From Rhodospirillales bacterium (GTDB lineage Bacteria > Pseudomonadota > Alphaproteobacteria > Rhodospirillales > Shumkoniaceae), in assembly GCA_018432935.1 (NCBI GenBank), contig JAHDSF010000011.1, forward strand, positions 1-64,000: DNA of 64,000 nt, written 5' to 3'. Every line of letters starts with the position of its first letter. Position 1 is the first letter of the stretch. The notes under the pieces were generated by a model that saw nothing but the letters and a program-made list of their open reading frames with translations, was not told where the DNA came from and searched no databases. This document shows positions 35,175 through 45,902 of this stretch, one piece after another. A program made the position numbers and the translations under genes.

Positions 35175-36254
35175 TCACGGTCCAGCGTGGCGAACGCCTT
35201 CGGCCAGCAGCAGCATCGCAAGCGCCTGGCCGTAGGCGGTCGGCTGGATCGGAATGTCGCGGTAGAACTGGAGGTCGCGGCCCATCCGGGTGCCGTAGCT
35301 GACGCCCTGCACCACCCCGTCTTCGCCGATCCGCCCGAGGACATGATCGAGGCCCCTGAGACCGGCGGCCCGGAACCGCGGGCCCGCCAGACCCAGCCGC
35401 GCCGCCTTCAGGAAACCGTAGGCGATGCCGGCCGTCGCCGAAGGCTCGAGGTACGAGGCCGGGTCGTCGAGCAGGGTGTGCCAGCCGCCGCTCGCGTCCT
35501 GCAGTTCCAGCAGCGTGTCCATCTGCGCGGACAGGCAGCCGAGCAGGAACTCGCGCACCCCGCCCTCCGGCTCGGCGATGTCGAGGAAGTCGAGAATGCC
35601 GGCAGTGATCCAGGCGTTGCCGCGGGCCCAGCGGGCGCGGGCGAAATTGTGCCGGCCCTCGAAGGTCCAGCCGTGGAACCACAGGCCGGTGGCGGTATCG
35701 GTGAGGTATTTCGCGTGGAGCAGGAACTGCCGCACCGCCTCCGCGACCAGCTCGGGTCGGCCACTCGCCCGCCCGTAGGCAGCGAGGAACAAGACCAGCA
35801 TGAACAGGGTGTCGTCCCACAGCTCGCCCCGATTGACGCCGTCGGAGACGACGTGCTGGAAACCGCCCTCCGGCGTGCGCGGCAGCCCGCTCATGGCACG
35901 GTCCGCCCAGTCGTCGAGAGCCGGCCGCCAGCGGCTGTCCTTCGTCCTCGCCCACACGAGCGCGAGCGTCAGCATCGGCGCGCTGGTGTTGACGTTGACG
36001 GTCGGCAGCCCGGCGGCGAGGCGGCGCGCGTACCAGTCCTCGATCAGACGCAGCAGGGGCTCGTCGCGACGGAACTCCCACAGCCGATAGAGGCCGTACA
36101 ATCCCACGCCCTGCGGCCACTCCCACGACTCGAAGCTGACGTAGTCGCCGGGGGTGCCGTCGAGGTTCGGCTCGTCGAACCGCCCGTCGGCCCTGAGGCC
36201 GGTCAGCCCCGCCACCAGCAGGTCGAGCTTGCGGAAGAGCTCGCCCGGCTTCAT
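35175..36254 (-). CDS. GH105 unsaturated glucuronyl/rhamnogalacturonyl hydrolase
   Basis: 359 residues from the ATG at 36254. The family's (alpha/alpha)6-barrel motifs are present: SFESWEWPQGVGLYGLYRLW, NVNTSAPMLTLA, ELWDDTLFMLVLFLAAYG (catalytic Asp147 by position in the DTLFM block), HGWTFEGRHNFARARWARGNAW and SATAGIAYGFLKAARLG. GH105 enzymes remove the 4,5-unsaturated uronic acid left by polysaccharide lyases, by hydration of the double bond. There is no signal peptide, so it works in the cytoplasm on imported oligosaccharides. Its presence implies that a lyase, perhaps elsewhere in the genome, precedes it. Confidence 0.88.
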   Translation of the reverse strand: MKPGELFRKLDLLVAGLTGLRADGRFDEPNLDGTPGDYVSFESWEWPQGVGLYGLYRLWEFRRDEPLLRLIEDWYARRLAAGLPTVNVNTSAPMLTLALVWARTKDSRWRPALDDWADRAMSGLPRTPEGGFQHVVSDGVNRGELWDDTLFMLVLFLAAYGRASGRPELVAEAVRQFLLHAKYLTDTATGLWFHGWTFEGRHNFARARWARGNAWITAGILDFLDIAEPEGGVREFLLGCLSAQMDTLLELQDASGGWHTLLDDPASYLEPSATAGIAYGFLKAARLGLAGPRFRAAGLRGLDHVLGRIGEDGVVQGVSYGTRMGRDLQFYRDIPIQPTAYGQALAMLLLAEGVRHAGP

Positions 36255-36315
36255 CGCGACGATCCATGGCCGGAGGGCGAAATGACCGCCCCCGCCATCC
36301 CCCACCTCACCCCAG

Positions 36316-36344
36316 CCCTCTCCCCCCCTGCGGGGCGGAGAGGG
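36316..36344. repeat. CTCTCC/GGAGAG palindromic repeat, copy 1
   Basis: CCCTCTCC pairs with GGAGAGGG around a short G+C-rich loop. It belongs to the CTCACCCC-AGCCCTCTCC-type interspersed repeat seen in many Proteobacteria. It sits between the GH105 and first GH31 genes and may act as an mRNA-stabilising hairpin. Confidence 0.7.
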
Positions 36345-36378
36345 AGAAAGCTCGCCGCGAGAAGCCCCTCGCCCCCCT

Positions 36379-38874
36379 TCATTCCGCCATCCCGATCAGG
36401 TCGAAGGTCTCGAAGCTGACGACGACCTCGTAATCGCCCGCCGGGTTGGGGTACTTGACCCGCGCCGCCGAGCGCGCCGGATCGTAGATCCACCCGGTCT
36501 CCGCGGCCTCCCATTTGCGGCGGTCGAGGAACTGCGGGATCCGTTCGCCGCCGACCGAGACCCAGTAGGCGCCCTTCCTCTCGTTGACGACGTCGAGGAT
36601 CATCGTCCTCACCGCCGAGGCATGGCGGCCGGTGCGCGAGAACCGCAGCACTGTGCGCTGCCCGGCCGTCATCTCGACCCTGGTCTCCAGGTAGACGCCG
36701 TCTTCGTAGGCGTTGCTGACGCCGTCGTCCTCGTAGAGCGTGAACACGGCATCGCGGCCCGGGGTCACGATCCACTGCAGGGTTTCGGCCTCCTCGCCGA
36801 TCAGCCGCGACAGCCCCGGCGCGGTCGGCACGATGGCGCCGTCGCGCAGAAACAGCGGGATCGTGCCCAGGTCGACCTCGAGCGTGACCTCCTGCCCCCC
36901 GGGGAAGCGCCGGCGCGTGTTCCACTCGAACCAGTCGCAGCCGGCGGGCAGGTAGATGGTACGCTCGGTGGCGCCCTCCTCGACCACGTTGGCGACCAGG
37001 AGGGAGGGGCCGAACATGAAGGCGACATCCTCCGTCTCGCACGCCGGATCGTCCTGGAAGGCGTAGATGAGGGGCTGCAGGATCGGCGCCCCGTCGACGT
37101 GCGCCTGCCACATCAGCGAATAGAGGTACGGCACCAAGGCGTAGCGGAAGCGGATGGCGTCGCGGATCAGCGACGTGTACGGCTCGCCGTACATCCACGG
37201 CTCGGTCACCGTGTTGTCGGTGCTGGCCGAGTGGATCACGAAGTGGGGCTGGAAAATGCCGTTCTGCACCCAGCGCACGAACAGCTCCGGCCCCGGCCGC
37301 GGGCCGGTGAAGCCGGCGGTGTCGCAGCCCTGGTTGGCAACCCCGGACAGGCCCATTCCCAGGATGGTCGGGATGTTCCAGCGCAGCGCCTTGAAGGACG
37401 TGTAGTTGTCGCCGGCCCAGGTCTGGGCGTAGCGCTGGATGCCGGCGCCGCCGGACCGGCAGAGGACGTAAGGCCGTTCGGTCGGGCGGGACTCGCGCAA
37501 CGCGAGATGCGAGGTCATGGCCATCAGGTTAGGCTGCAGGTTGCGAACCTCGCCCAGCGGCTTTTCCGCCCCGTCTCCGTCGCAGCGGGCCATGCGGTCG
37601 GTCAGCTCGAACTCGCAGTTGTCGTTCCAGATCGACGAGACGCCGTTCGCCGCAAGCGAGCGGATGATGAAGTCCTTCCAGACTTTCCGGCCCTTGGGAT
37701 TGGTGAAGTCGACGAACGAACCGAGACCGCCCCACCAGCGGTCGACGTACGGCCCCTCGCCGCCGGCGTCCCTGACGAAGCCGCCGACCCGGGCGAAGTC
37801 GTCGTAGTGGGGATGGGTCAGCAGGATGCCGGGCTTGATGTTGGGGGATACGGGCGCGCCGAGCGCGTTCATGCGGGCGAAGAAGGCGGCCGGATCGGGG
37901 AACCGGGCGGTGTTCCAGGTGAAGACGTAGCGCTTGTTGCCGGGACCGACGGTATAGCCCGAGGAAAGCTGGAAGCCGTCGATCGGGATCCCCTCCTCAC
38001 GCGTCTTCTCGATGAAGCCGATGATCGCCTCGTCGCAGTCCTCGTCGAGCTCGACGTAGTACATGGTCGAGCCGAGGTAGCCGAGCGACGCGCGGGTCGG
38101 CATCACGGTCTTGCCGGTCAGGTCGGTGTAGCGGCGGACGACCTCGGCCATGCCGGGGCCGTTGATGAAGAAGACGTCGAGATCGCCGCCCTCGGCGCAG
38201 TAGCTGGTGTAGCGGGGCCAGTAGCCGCTGACCTCGCTGCCCATGTCGAACTCGGCGTCCCAGGCATTGTGGTAGAACACGCCGCTGGCCTGCCGGCTCG
38301 CGCCGTCGAGGCGGATGTAGAACGGAATGTGCTTGTAGAGGCAGCTGGTGCTCTCGGCATCGTAGCCGATCGCGTCCTTGGGGCTGAGGCGCACGCGCCG
38401 CCCCGCCTTCTCGAGGGAGCCCGTCGTTTCGCCGAAGCCGTAGTAGCGGTCGGCTTCTGCCAGTTCCTTGTAGTGCCAGATGCGGCCGAGGTGGTCCTTG
38501 AGGTACGAGCGGCCGCGCAGGTCGGCGTGCAGCCGGTTGCCTTCGCGGTCGCGGATCTCGATGCCGAACGGGTCCTTGAAGACGAGGATGTGAAGGCTGC
38601 GGGTCTCGAACGCCAGCCGGTCGCCGTCATCGCGCGGCTGCGGCATCAGGGCTTCGATGCGCCGCCGCTCGGACCCGAGGAGGGCGTCGAGGCGGTCCTC
38701 CCATGCGGTCAGCACCAGGGTGTAGGACTCCTCGGCGAAGACGCGGTCGAACGAGGCGCGGATGCGCACCATGTCGTCGGTGACGAAATGGATGCGGATG
38801 GCCGGACCGTCCGTCTCGATCGCGTAGAACCCAGAGCCCGCCTCGCAGCGGAGCAAACGGTTGGCGCTGATCAA
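36379..38874 (-). CDS. GH31 alpha-glycosidase (alpha-glucosidase/xylosidase type)
   Basis: 831 residues, no signal peptide. The N-terminal beta-sandwich (FVTDDMVRIRASF), the (beta/alpha)8 barrel and C-terminal beta domains of GH31 are visible. The nucleophile is Asp418 in WNDNCEFE, and the acid/base is Asp489 in WAGDNYTSFKALRW. YYGFGETTGSLEKAGRRVRL is the substrate-ring motif of the family. It is likely to remove alpha-linked sugar from the non-reducing end of imported oligosaccharides; glucose versus xylose cannot be decided from what I see. It differs clearly from the second GH31 next to it, so the two probably cut different linkages. Confidence 0.9.
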   Translation of the reverse strand: MISANRLLRCEAGSGFYAIETDGPAIRIHFVTDDMVRIRASFDRVFAEESYTLVLTAWEDRLDALLGSERRRIEALMPQPRDDGDRLAFETRSLHILVFKDPFGIEIRDREGNRLHADLRGRSYLKDHLGRIWHYKELAEADRYYGFGETTGSLEKAGRRVRLSPKDAIGYDAESTSCLYKHIPFYIRLDGASRQASGVFYHNAWDAEFDMGSEVSGYWPRYTSYCAEGGDLDVFFINGPGMAEVVRRYTDLTGKTVMPTRASLGYLGSTMYYVELDEDCDEAIIGFIEKTREEGIPIDGFQLSSGYTVGPGNKRYVFTWNTARFPDPAAFFARMNALGAPVSPNIKPGILLTHPHYDDFARVGGFVRDAGGEGPYVDRWWGGLGSFVDFTNPKGRKVWKDFIIRSLAANGVSSIWNDNCEFELTDRMARCDGDGAEKPLGEVRNLQPNLMAMTSHLALRESRPTERPYVLCRSGGAGIQRYAQTWAGDNYTSFKALRWNIPTILGMGLSGVANQGCDTAGFTGPRPGPELFVRWVQNGIFQPHFVIHSASTDNTVTEPWMYGEPYTSLIRDAIRFRYALVPYLYSLMWQAHVDGAPILQPLIYAFQDDPACETEDVAFMFGPSLLVANVVEEGATERTIYLPAGCDWFEWNTRRRFPGGQEVTLEVDLGTIPLFLRDGAIVPTAPGLSRLIGEEAETLQWIVTPGRDAVFTLYEDDGVSNAYEDGVYLETRVEMTAGQRTVLRFSRTGRHASAVRTMILDVVNERKGAYWVSVGGERIPQFLDRRKWEAAETGWIYDPARSAARVKYPNPAGDYEVVVSFETFDLIGMAE

Positions 38875-38902
38875 CCTTACCCTCCTGGTGTTTCAACAAC
38901 CG

Positions 38903-38928
38903 CTCTCCTCCCTTCGCGGGGGAGAGGG
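38903..38928. repeat. CTCTCC/GGAGAG palindromic repeat, copy 2
   Basis: CTCTCC and GGAGAG flank CCTTCGCGG in the gap between the two GH31 genes. Same family as the copies near 36.3 and 42.2 kb, in the same kind of position. Confidence 0.65.
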
Positions 38929-38962
38929 AACGTTCCTTCCAGCGGCGGGAGGCCGAGGCGGG

Positions 38963-41025
38963 TCATGATGCCGCTCCGGCACCGAAGGCGCGCACCTCCT
39001 CGATCGCGTCCCTGCCAGTCAGCTCTCCGGTGTGCTGGACCACCGGGCCGAGCGGGATGCGGGCGCCGTCGCGGACGAACAGGGCGGTACGGTCGAGCGG
39101 CAACGTCAGGTCGTGGACGCGGCCGCCCTCGAACTCCTCGCGCGTCTCGAAGTCGTGCCAGCGCCCCCGCGGCAGGTAGACGGCCACCCGCCCGCCCGGT
39201 CGAAGCACCGGCGCCACCAAAAGGTCGGAGCCCAGCATGTACTGCCCGTCAAAGGCCCAGGCGGCGCGATCATGGGGAAAGGCCAGCGGCATCGCCCGCA
39301 TCATCGGCAGTCCGGTGGCTGCCGCCTCGGCGACCGCAACTTCCAGGTACGGCAGCAGGCGGTAACGGAACTCCAGCCAGCGGCGTGCGATTGCCTCCGC
39401 CTCGGCGCCGAAGAACCACGGCTCTCGCGGGCCGATACCGTGGATGCGGGTATGCGAGCACAGAACCCCGGCCTGGATCCAGCGCACGTAGAGCTCGGGA
39501 TCTGGCGGGCCCGCGTAGAAGCCGCCGATGTCGTGGGCATAGTACGGAACCCCGCTCATCCCCCATGACAGGCCGCCGCGGATGCTGGCGGCCAGCCCCT
39601 CCCAGTCGGCCTGGGGATCGCCGCCCCACTGCATCGGGCAGGCGTGGCTGCCGAGCCAGCCCGAGCGACCCCATACCATGGCGTCGTCGCCGAACCTCTC
39701 CCGTGTCGCCCCATAGACGCAGCGGTTGTAGAGCAGCGGATAGACGTTGTGCAGCCGGCGACCATCGTCGCCGTTGTGGGCGACCGCATCGTCGGGAACC
39801 TGTTCGCCGAAATCCGTCTTCATGACGTCGAGGCCGGAATCGAACAGCTTGCTGTGGGACGCGGCGAACCAGGCGGCGGCATCAGGGTGCGTGAAGTCGA
39901 CGATGCCGCTTTCCGGCAGCGGCGTCAGCACCTTGCCGAACGGCGACATGTCCCACTGGTAGCGGTAGGTTTCGCCGGCGGCATCCTTGAGCAGCCAGCC
40001 TTTGGCGGAAAGCTCGTCGAACAGCGGGTTCTTCACCGAGACCAGCGGGTACTCCCAGGCGCAAATGCGGAACCCCATCGCCTTCACGGCGTCGGTGAAC
40101 GCCTTGGGATCGGGATAGCGCGAAGCGTCCCATTCGAAGCCGAAACGGGTGTCGACCACCAGCCAGGCCCGGCCGTCGAGGGTGAAGACGTCGCTCGGGA
40201 TGCGCTTTTCCCGCAGGGTGCGCGCCACCTCCATCGCCTCCTCGGCGGTCTTGTAGTAGGCGCGGCTGATCCAGACCCCGAGGCTCCAGCGCGGCACCTT
40301 GGGCGCCGGGCCGGCGAGGACGCGGAACCGCTCCAGGATCGCCGCCGGGGTATCGGCGGCGATCAGGAACAGGTCCATGACCTCGTCCTCGACCTCGATC
40401 ACGTAGGAGCGGTGCGACCACTGGGCATGGCCGACGCCGTGGGTGACGACGGCCGGCGTATGGACCAGCACTCCCCACCCTTCCGGCGACCACGCGAACG
40501 GGGCGTTCTTGTACGAGATCTCGGCGTTGACCCCCAGCGCATCCTCGTTGCGGCTGACGACGAGCTGGCCACGGCGGTTCAGCGGCCCCCACTTCTCGCC
40601 CAGGCCGTAGACCGGCTCGCCGCTGCGCAGATCGAGCGCCGCCAGCCACCCCTTGGCCGACCGGGCGAACGGCGGCAGCCGGAAGCGGCGCACGAAATGG
40701 CCGTCGCTTGCCGAGCGCAACACCTGCCGCCCCCGGCGCGACAGCGCGAAATGGACCGGGTCCTGTCCGAACTCGAGGGTCATGTCGCCGGCCGTGAGGC
40801 GGACCGCTCCCTCCTCCTCCTCGGCCGTGATCGGCAGGGATTGCGGGGGGGGCCTGAGCAGGCCGTAGTCGCTGCCGCCGACACCGCCGAACCGCAGCCG
40901 GAACACGCCCTCGGCGTAGGCCTCGATCTCCAGCGGACCGAGCTCGGTTGCGAACACCGCCACCGAACCGCGAACGGCGCGGAACGCCGCCCTTTCCAGC
41001 ACCCGCGCAGAAGCGAGATCGAGCG

Positions 41026-41029
<4 letters not shown>
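38963..41029 (-). CDS. GH31 alpha-xylosidase, YicI-like
   Basis: 688 residues. KTDFGEQVPDDAV holds the nucleophile (Asp406) and closely matches the YicI-type alpha-xylosidase motif; WGGDPQADWEGL holds the acid/base (Asp471). YGLGEKWGPLNRRGQ and LGVWISRAYYKTAEEAMEVA are further YicI-like blocks. It should release xylose from the non-reducing end of isoprimeverose-type xyloglucan fragments. There is no signal peptide. Its start overlaps the stop of the ABC ATPase gene by 4 bp, tying uptake and breakdown together. Confidence 0.9.
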
Positions 41030-42153
<1,124 letters not shown>

Positions 42154-42180
42154 GGATGAACCTCGGGAAAGGGAAACTTC

Positions 42181-42210
42181 CCCTCTCTGCCCTGAACAGG
42201 GGGGAGAGGG
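42181..42210. repeat. CTCTC/GAGAG palindromic repeat, copy 3
   Basis: CCCTCTC pairs with GAGAGGG, with an inner CCCTG/CAGGG. It lies between the second permease and the ATPase gene. It is the third member of the repeat family within 6 kb. Confidence 0.65.
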
Positions 42211-42235
42211 AGAAAACCGATGAACTCGCTCTTCA

Positions 42236-43288
42236 TCACTTCATCCCCGTGCTGGCGATGCCGGTGGTGATGAACTTCTGCAGGAAGGCGAAGACGAGGG
42301 TGATCGGCAGCAGCGTGACCACGGTCATCGCCAGCACGAAATGCCATTGCACCTGAAGCTCGCCCTGGAACGCGTTGAGGCCGACCTGCAGGGTGTAAAC
42401 CTCGTTGCGGGTCAGGATGATCAGCGGCCACAGGAAGTCGTTCCAGCGCCACATGATCGAGAAGATCGCCAGCACCGCGATCGCCGGCAGCGACAGGGGC
42501 ACGATCAGGCGCCAGTAGATCTGCCATTCGCTGGCGTTGTCCATCCGGGCCGCGTCGATCAGCTCGTCGGGAATGGTCAGCATGTACTGGCGCAGCAGGA
42601 ACACGCCGGTCGGGGTCGCGGCACCGGGCAGGATGACGCCCCACAGGCTGTTCACCATGCCGAACTGCGTCACCACCAGGTAGACCGGCACCATGATCAC
42701 CGAGATCGGTATCATCAGGGTGCCGATGATGAAGATCAGGATCGAGGTCCGGCCCCGGAACTCGTACTTGGCTAGGCCGTAGGCTGCCATGCTGTTGATG
42801 ATGAGCGTGATGAAGGTCGCTACGCTGGTGACGATCACCGAGTTCCACAAATAGCGCGTGAAGTTGAACTGCGCGAGCGGGGTCGTGTAGTTCTCCCAGG
42901 CGAAGCTCAATTCGCGGATCGGGGTGCGATCCTCGAACCGCACGCGGACGGTCTGGCCCGGGTTTGCAGGGTCCACCATCTGCGAGATGATGCCGATCCG
43001 GCGCACCTGGGCCATCGGCTTGGTGGTGCCGTCGGGCAGCTTGACCTCGAACAGGGGCAGCGGCTCCTTGTAGCCCTCGACCACCACCTGTTTCTGCGAA
43101 TACGGGAGCAGGCTGGGCGGAAACTCGATCAGGCCGGCCTGGGTCTTGAACGAGCACATGACCAGCCACACCACCGGCCCGAACATCATCACCACGCCAA
43201 GCACCAGATAGGCGTAGGAGAGGACGTCGGTGGGATGCCAGCCGCGCCCCCCGCGGCGTCGGGTCAGGAAGGCGATGGCGCGTCGCAT
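42236..43288 (-). CDS. Sugar ABC transporter permease (MalG type) with large periplasmic loop
   Basis: 350 residues, longer than the usual 270-300. Six membrane segments are visible. The EAA loop that contacts the ATPase is DELIDAARMDNASEWQIYW. The extra length lies between the first and second membrane segments (about 55-135), where a polar, beta-rich insert includes FEVKLPDGTTKP and QTVRVRFEDRTP. Permeases with such loops exist, but the role is unknown; it may contact the binding protein. Partner of the permease that starts 13 bp upstream. Confidence 0.92.
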   Translation of the reverse strand: MRRAIAFLTRRRGGRGWHPTDVLSYAYLVLGVVMMFGPVVWLVMCSFKTQAGLIEFPPSLLPYSQKQVVVEGYKEPLPLFEVKLPDGTTKPMAQVRRIGIISQMVDPANPGQTVRVRFEDRTPIRELSFAWENYTTPLAQFNFTRYLWNSVIVTSVATFITLIINSMAAYGLAKYEFRGRTSILIFIIGTLMIPISVIMVPVYLVVTQFGMVNSLWGVILPGAATPTGVFLLRQYMLTIPDELIDAARMDNASEWQIYWRLIVPLSLPAIAVLAIFSIMWRWNDFLWPLIILTRNEVYTLQVGLNAFQGELQVQWHFVLAMTVVTLLPITLVFAFLQKFITTGIASTGMK

Positions 43289-43301
43289 ATCCGTCTCCCT
43301 C

Positions 43302-44282
43302 CTAGTCCTTGTCCTTGCCGGAGCCTAGCCGCATCTGCAGCAGCGTCAGCACCAGCAGTACCGAGCCGAGTACGATCGCGGCCGCCGCCGCCAGGCCGAA
43401 GTTGTGGACCTGGGTGGCGAAGGCGGTGGAATAGATGTACTGGACGATCAGCTGGGTCGCCGTGCCCGGCCCGCCGCCGGTCAGCACGAACACCTCGTCG
43501 AAGGTCTGCACCGACTTGATCAGCGACAGCACCAGGACCACCAGCATGGTCGGCCACAACAGCGGCAGCGTGATGCGCCGGAAGGTGCGCCAGTGGGAGG
43601 TGCCGTCCATCTCGGCCGCCTCGTAGAGGTCGCGCGGGATCGACTGCAGGCCGGCCAGAAGGATCAGCGTATAGAAGCCCATGTGCGCCCAGGTGGAGAC
43701 GAAAATGGCCCAGAACATCGCCCACTGCGGCTCTGCCAGGAAAACGATCCCGTCGCCGCCGAGCGCGGTGAGGAACGCGTTGAGCACGCCTTCGCGCTGA
43801 AGGATCCACTTCCAGACCAAGGCGACGACCACCGGCGACAGCAGCACTGGATAGAAGAAGACGCTGCGGAAGAAGCCGCGGGCGGCGATGCGGCGGTTGA
43901 GGACGATCGCAGTCAAGAGCGACAGCGCGACCATCGCCGTCACCTGGAAGCTGACGAACGTGATGGTGTTGTAGATCCCCCGCCAGAACTGGTCCTCGCG
44001 GCAGGAGAACGGTTTGAGGTAGTCCTCGCAGTCGAGCAGGTAACCATACTGCTCGGCGCCGACAAACGGACGCTGGTCGGGGAACAGCGAAGTGCCGCCG
44101 GTCACCGAATAGAAGAAATTGATGAACAGGGGCACGACGACGAAGGTGCCGAAGATCAGCAGGTTCGGCAGCACGAACACGTAGGGCATGCGGCGCTCGC
44201 CGATCAGGCGCTGGATGCCCCGCATCGGGTATTCGAGCGCCCGCATCGCGATCGCCCAGGGAAGCTGCAGCAGCGATTCCAT
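43302..44282 (-). CDS. Sugar ABC transporter permease (MalF type)
   Basis: 326 residues from the ATG at 44282, preferred because AAGGCAGG precedes it; an ATG at 44321 would add 13 residues. Six membrane segments are visible; the EAA loop is DLYEAAEMDGTSHWRTFRR. A periplasmic segment contains two cysteines (CEDYLKPFSC), a likely disulfide. It forms the membrane channel with the MalG-type partner and works with the binding protein encoded upstream. Confidence 0.93.
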   Translation of the reverse strand: MESLLQLPWAIAMRALEYPMRGIQRLIGERRMPYVFVLPNLLIFGTFVVVPLFINFFYSVTGGTSLFPDQRPFVGAEQYGYLLDCEDYLKPFSCREDQFWRGIYNTITFVSFQVTAMVALSLLTAIVLNRRIAARGFFRSVFFYPVLLSPVVVALVWKWILQREGVLNAFLTALGGDGIVFLAEPQWAMFWAIFVSTWAHMGFYTLILLAGLQSIPRDLYEAAEMDGTSHWRTFRRITLPLLWPTMLVVLVLSLIKSVQTFDEVFVLTGGGPGTATQLIVQYIYSTAFATQVHNFGLAAAAAIVLGSVLLVLTLLQMRLGSGKDKD

Positions 44283-44353
44283 CCTGCCTTGCCGCCCGAC
44301 CTCAGCAGCCGGATGCCTCATCGCCTCCCCGCCCCGTCATGCCAATCCGGCTC

Positions 44354-44377
44354 GGGGGGCGCAATGGGACGCCCCCC
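44354..44377 (-). terminator. Stem-loop between binding-protein and permease genes
   Basis: GGGGGGCG and CGCCCCCC form a perfect 8-bp stem with an 8-base loop, 13 bases after the stop of the solute-binding protein gene on the minus strand. No T-run follows. Such hairpins often protect binding-protein mRNA or reduce read-through, so that binding protein exceeds permease. Confidence 0.55.
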
Positions 44378-44390
44378 GGTTCCCGGTTTT

Positions 44391-45680
44391 CTACTTCTTG
44401 CGGGCCTGTTCGGCCAACTGCGCCTCGATATCCTGGGGAATGCGCGCATAGGCATCGTCCAGGCTCATCTCGCCGACCACGACTTGGCCAAGTCGGCTGA
44501 TGATGGCGTTGAACAGGACCCGGTTGTAGGCGTAGCCCTGCAGCTTGAACGCGATCGGCGAAAGCTTGCCGATGTGGCCGGTGAAGGCCGACAGCGCGTC
44601 CTTGGCCAACTTGATATCGGTCTTGAAGTCGACGCCCTTCTTGGCGACCCCGACGTGGGCCGGCAGGATCAGCGTGCGGGCCGAAAACTCGGTGATGACC
44701 GGCTCGCTCGCCAGGTACTCCATCACCTTGGCCACTTCCTTGGGGTGCTTGGTGCTGCTGAAAGCGACCGTGCCGGCACCGCCCGGCATGCCGGTGCAGG
44801 CCGCGGGGCCGCATGGCTGCGGAACCGCCACCCAGTCGAAGGCATCGCCGATCTGCTTGGCGAATTGGGAAATCTGCCAGCTGCCGCTGAAGTACATGAC
44901 GACCTGGGCATTGGCGAACTCCTCGTTCGCGCCCTTGTAGGCAGAGCCGCTGACGCTGCCCCACAGTTCCTTGCCCATGGTGCCGTCGTCGTGCCACTTC
45001 TTGATCCGCGAGGCCATCGCCTTGAAGCCTTCGTCGACGACAGCCGGCTCGCCCTTGTCGTTGAAGAACTTGGCGCCCATGCTGATGGCCGGGCCGGCAA
45101 AGCGGTGGCCGGAACGGTCGATGGCAATCGGGAACGGAATCTTCAGCTTCTTGGCAACCGCGTTGGCGGCAGCCGCCCACTCGTCCCAGGTCGCGCCCTC
45201 CTTCGGAATCGCCACCCCGGCCTGCTCGAACAACGTCTTGTTGATGAACGGCCCGGTCAGCGTGAGCTGGTTCTGGATGCCGTAGATGCCGGTCGTATCG
45301 CCGGGCTTCCGGTACCAATCCAAGTACGGACCGAAGCTCTTGCGCCAGTATTCGGGATCTGCGACGTGAGGGGTAAGGTCGAGGTAGTACTTCGACAGGC
45401 CCCCGAGATCGGTGATGCGCGCCATGTCGGGGCCCTGGCCGGCCGCCAACTGCACCGGCAGGCTCTCCAGGATCGCCTTGTAGGCAACGTTGTCGACGAC
45501 GACTTTGATGTCGGGATTCTGCTTTTCGAAGCGGTCGAGGAGGTCACGTACGACCTCGCCCTCGTTGCCGTCCGAGTACCACATCATCCGGAGTTCGGTC
45601 GCCGCCGACGCCGGCCCCGCGAATGCCAGCAAGGCGAGCGCCGTCGTCGCGCCCATGCTGATGGCCCAATAAGGCTTCAT
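44391..45680 (-). CDS. Sugar ABC transporter substrate-binding protein (family 1)
   Basis: 429 residues from the ATG at 45680, which has GGAGGAAACGAGC before it. A signal peptide (MGATTALALLAFAGPASA) is cut near ASA-A. The mature protein has the two-lobed MalE-type pattern: RMMWYSDGNEGEVVRDLLDRFEKQNPDI region, VQLAAGQGPDMARIT and FINKTLFEQAG. A CGPAAC pair may form a disulfide. It is the first gene of the minus-strand sugar operon, directly downstream of the LacI-controlled region, and should bind an oligosaccharide. Confidence 0.94.
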   Translation of the reverse strand: MKPYWAISMGATTALALLAFAGPASAATELRMMWYSDGNEGEVVRDLLDRFEKQNPDIKVVVDNVAYKAILESLPVQLAAGQGPDMARITDLGGLSKYYLDLTPHVADPEYWRKSFGPYLDWYRKPGDTTGIYGIQNQLTLTGPFINKTLFEQAGVAIPKEGATWDEWAAAANAVAKKLKIPFPIAIDRSGHRFAGPAISMGAKFFNDKGEPAVVDEGFKAMASRIKKWHDDGTMGKELWGSVSGSAYKGANEEFANAQVVMYFSGSWQISQFAKQIGDAFDWVAVPQPCGPAACTGMPGGAGTVAFSSTKHPKEVAKVMEYLASEPVITEFSARTLILPAHVGVAKKGVDFKTDIKLAKDALSAFTGHIGKLSPIAFKLQGYAYNRVLFNAIISRLGQVVVGEMSLDDAYARIPQDIEAQLAEQARKK

Positions 45681-45767
45681 GCTCGTTTCCTCCAGGTTGG
45701 CCACTCGTTGAGATGAGAAGCACGTCCCGCCCCGTCGAGAGCGACGACGCCTGCCCGTCACAAAAAG

Positions 45768-45797
45768 TTCACAACACGAAATCGGACCTCGTATAAT
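45768..45797 (+). promoter_or_regulatory. Promoter of the LacI-type regulator
   Basis: TTCACA (45768-45773), 18 bp, TATAAT (45792-45797): a near-consensus sigma-70 promoter reading toward the regulator. The -10 box sits in the middle of an inverted repeat, GGACCTC (45784-45790) and GAGGTCC (45801-45807), 10 bp apart, which could bind a second regulator or the same one weakly. Confidence 0.7.
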
Positions 45798-45808
45798 GGT
45801 GAGGTCCA

Positions 45809-45826
45809 TTGGCAAACGTTTGCCAA
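45809..45826. promoter_or_regulatory. LacI-family operator, perfect 18-bp palindrome
   Basis: TTGGCAAACGTTTGCCAA is identical to its reverse complement and has the central CG typical of LacI/GalR operators. It starts 11 bp after the -10 box of the regulator promoter, so it covers the start of transcription and should give autorepression. It also lies upstream of the divergent binding-protein gene, so one repressor could control both. Confidence 0.88.
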
Positions 45827-45902
45827 CATGGTAACAAAGGATTGCGAAAGACGTCAACGTGCTTTCGCGAAAGTCTCGGCCGGCCGGCGGAGGGCCAAGG
45901 TG

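Noticed and set aside
36622-39825. A 1067-codon open frame on the plus strand
   Set aside because: It is antisense to the two GH31 genes, which have intact catalytic residues. The translation has no recognisable domain.
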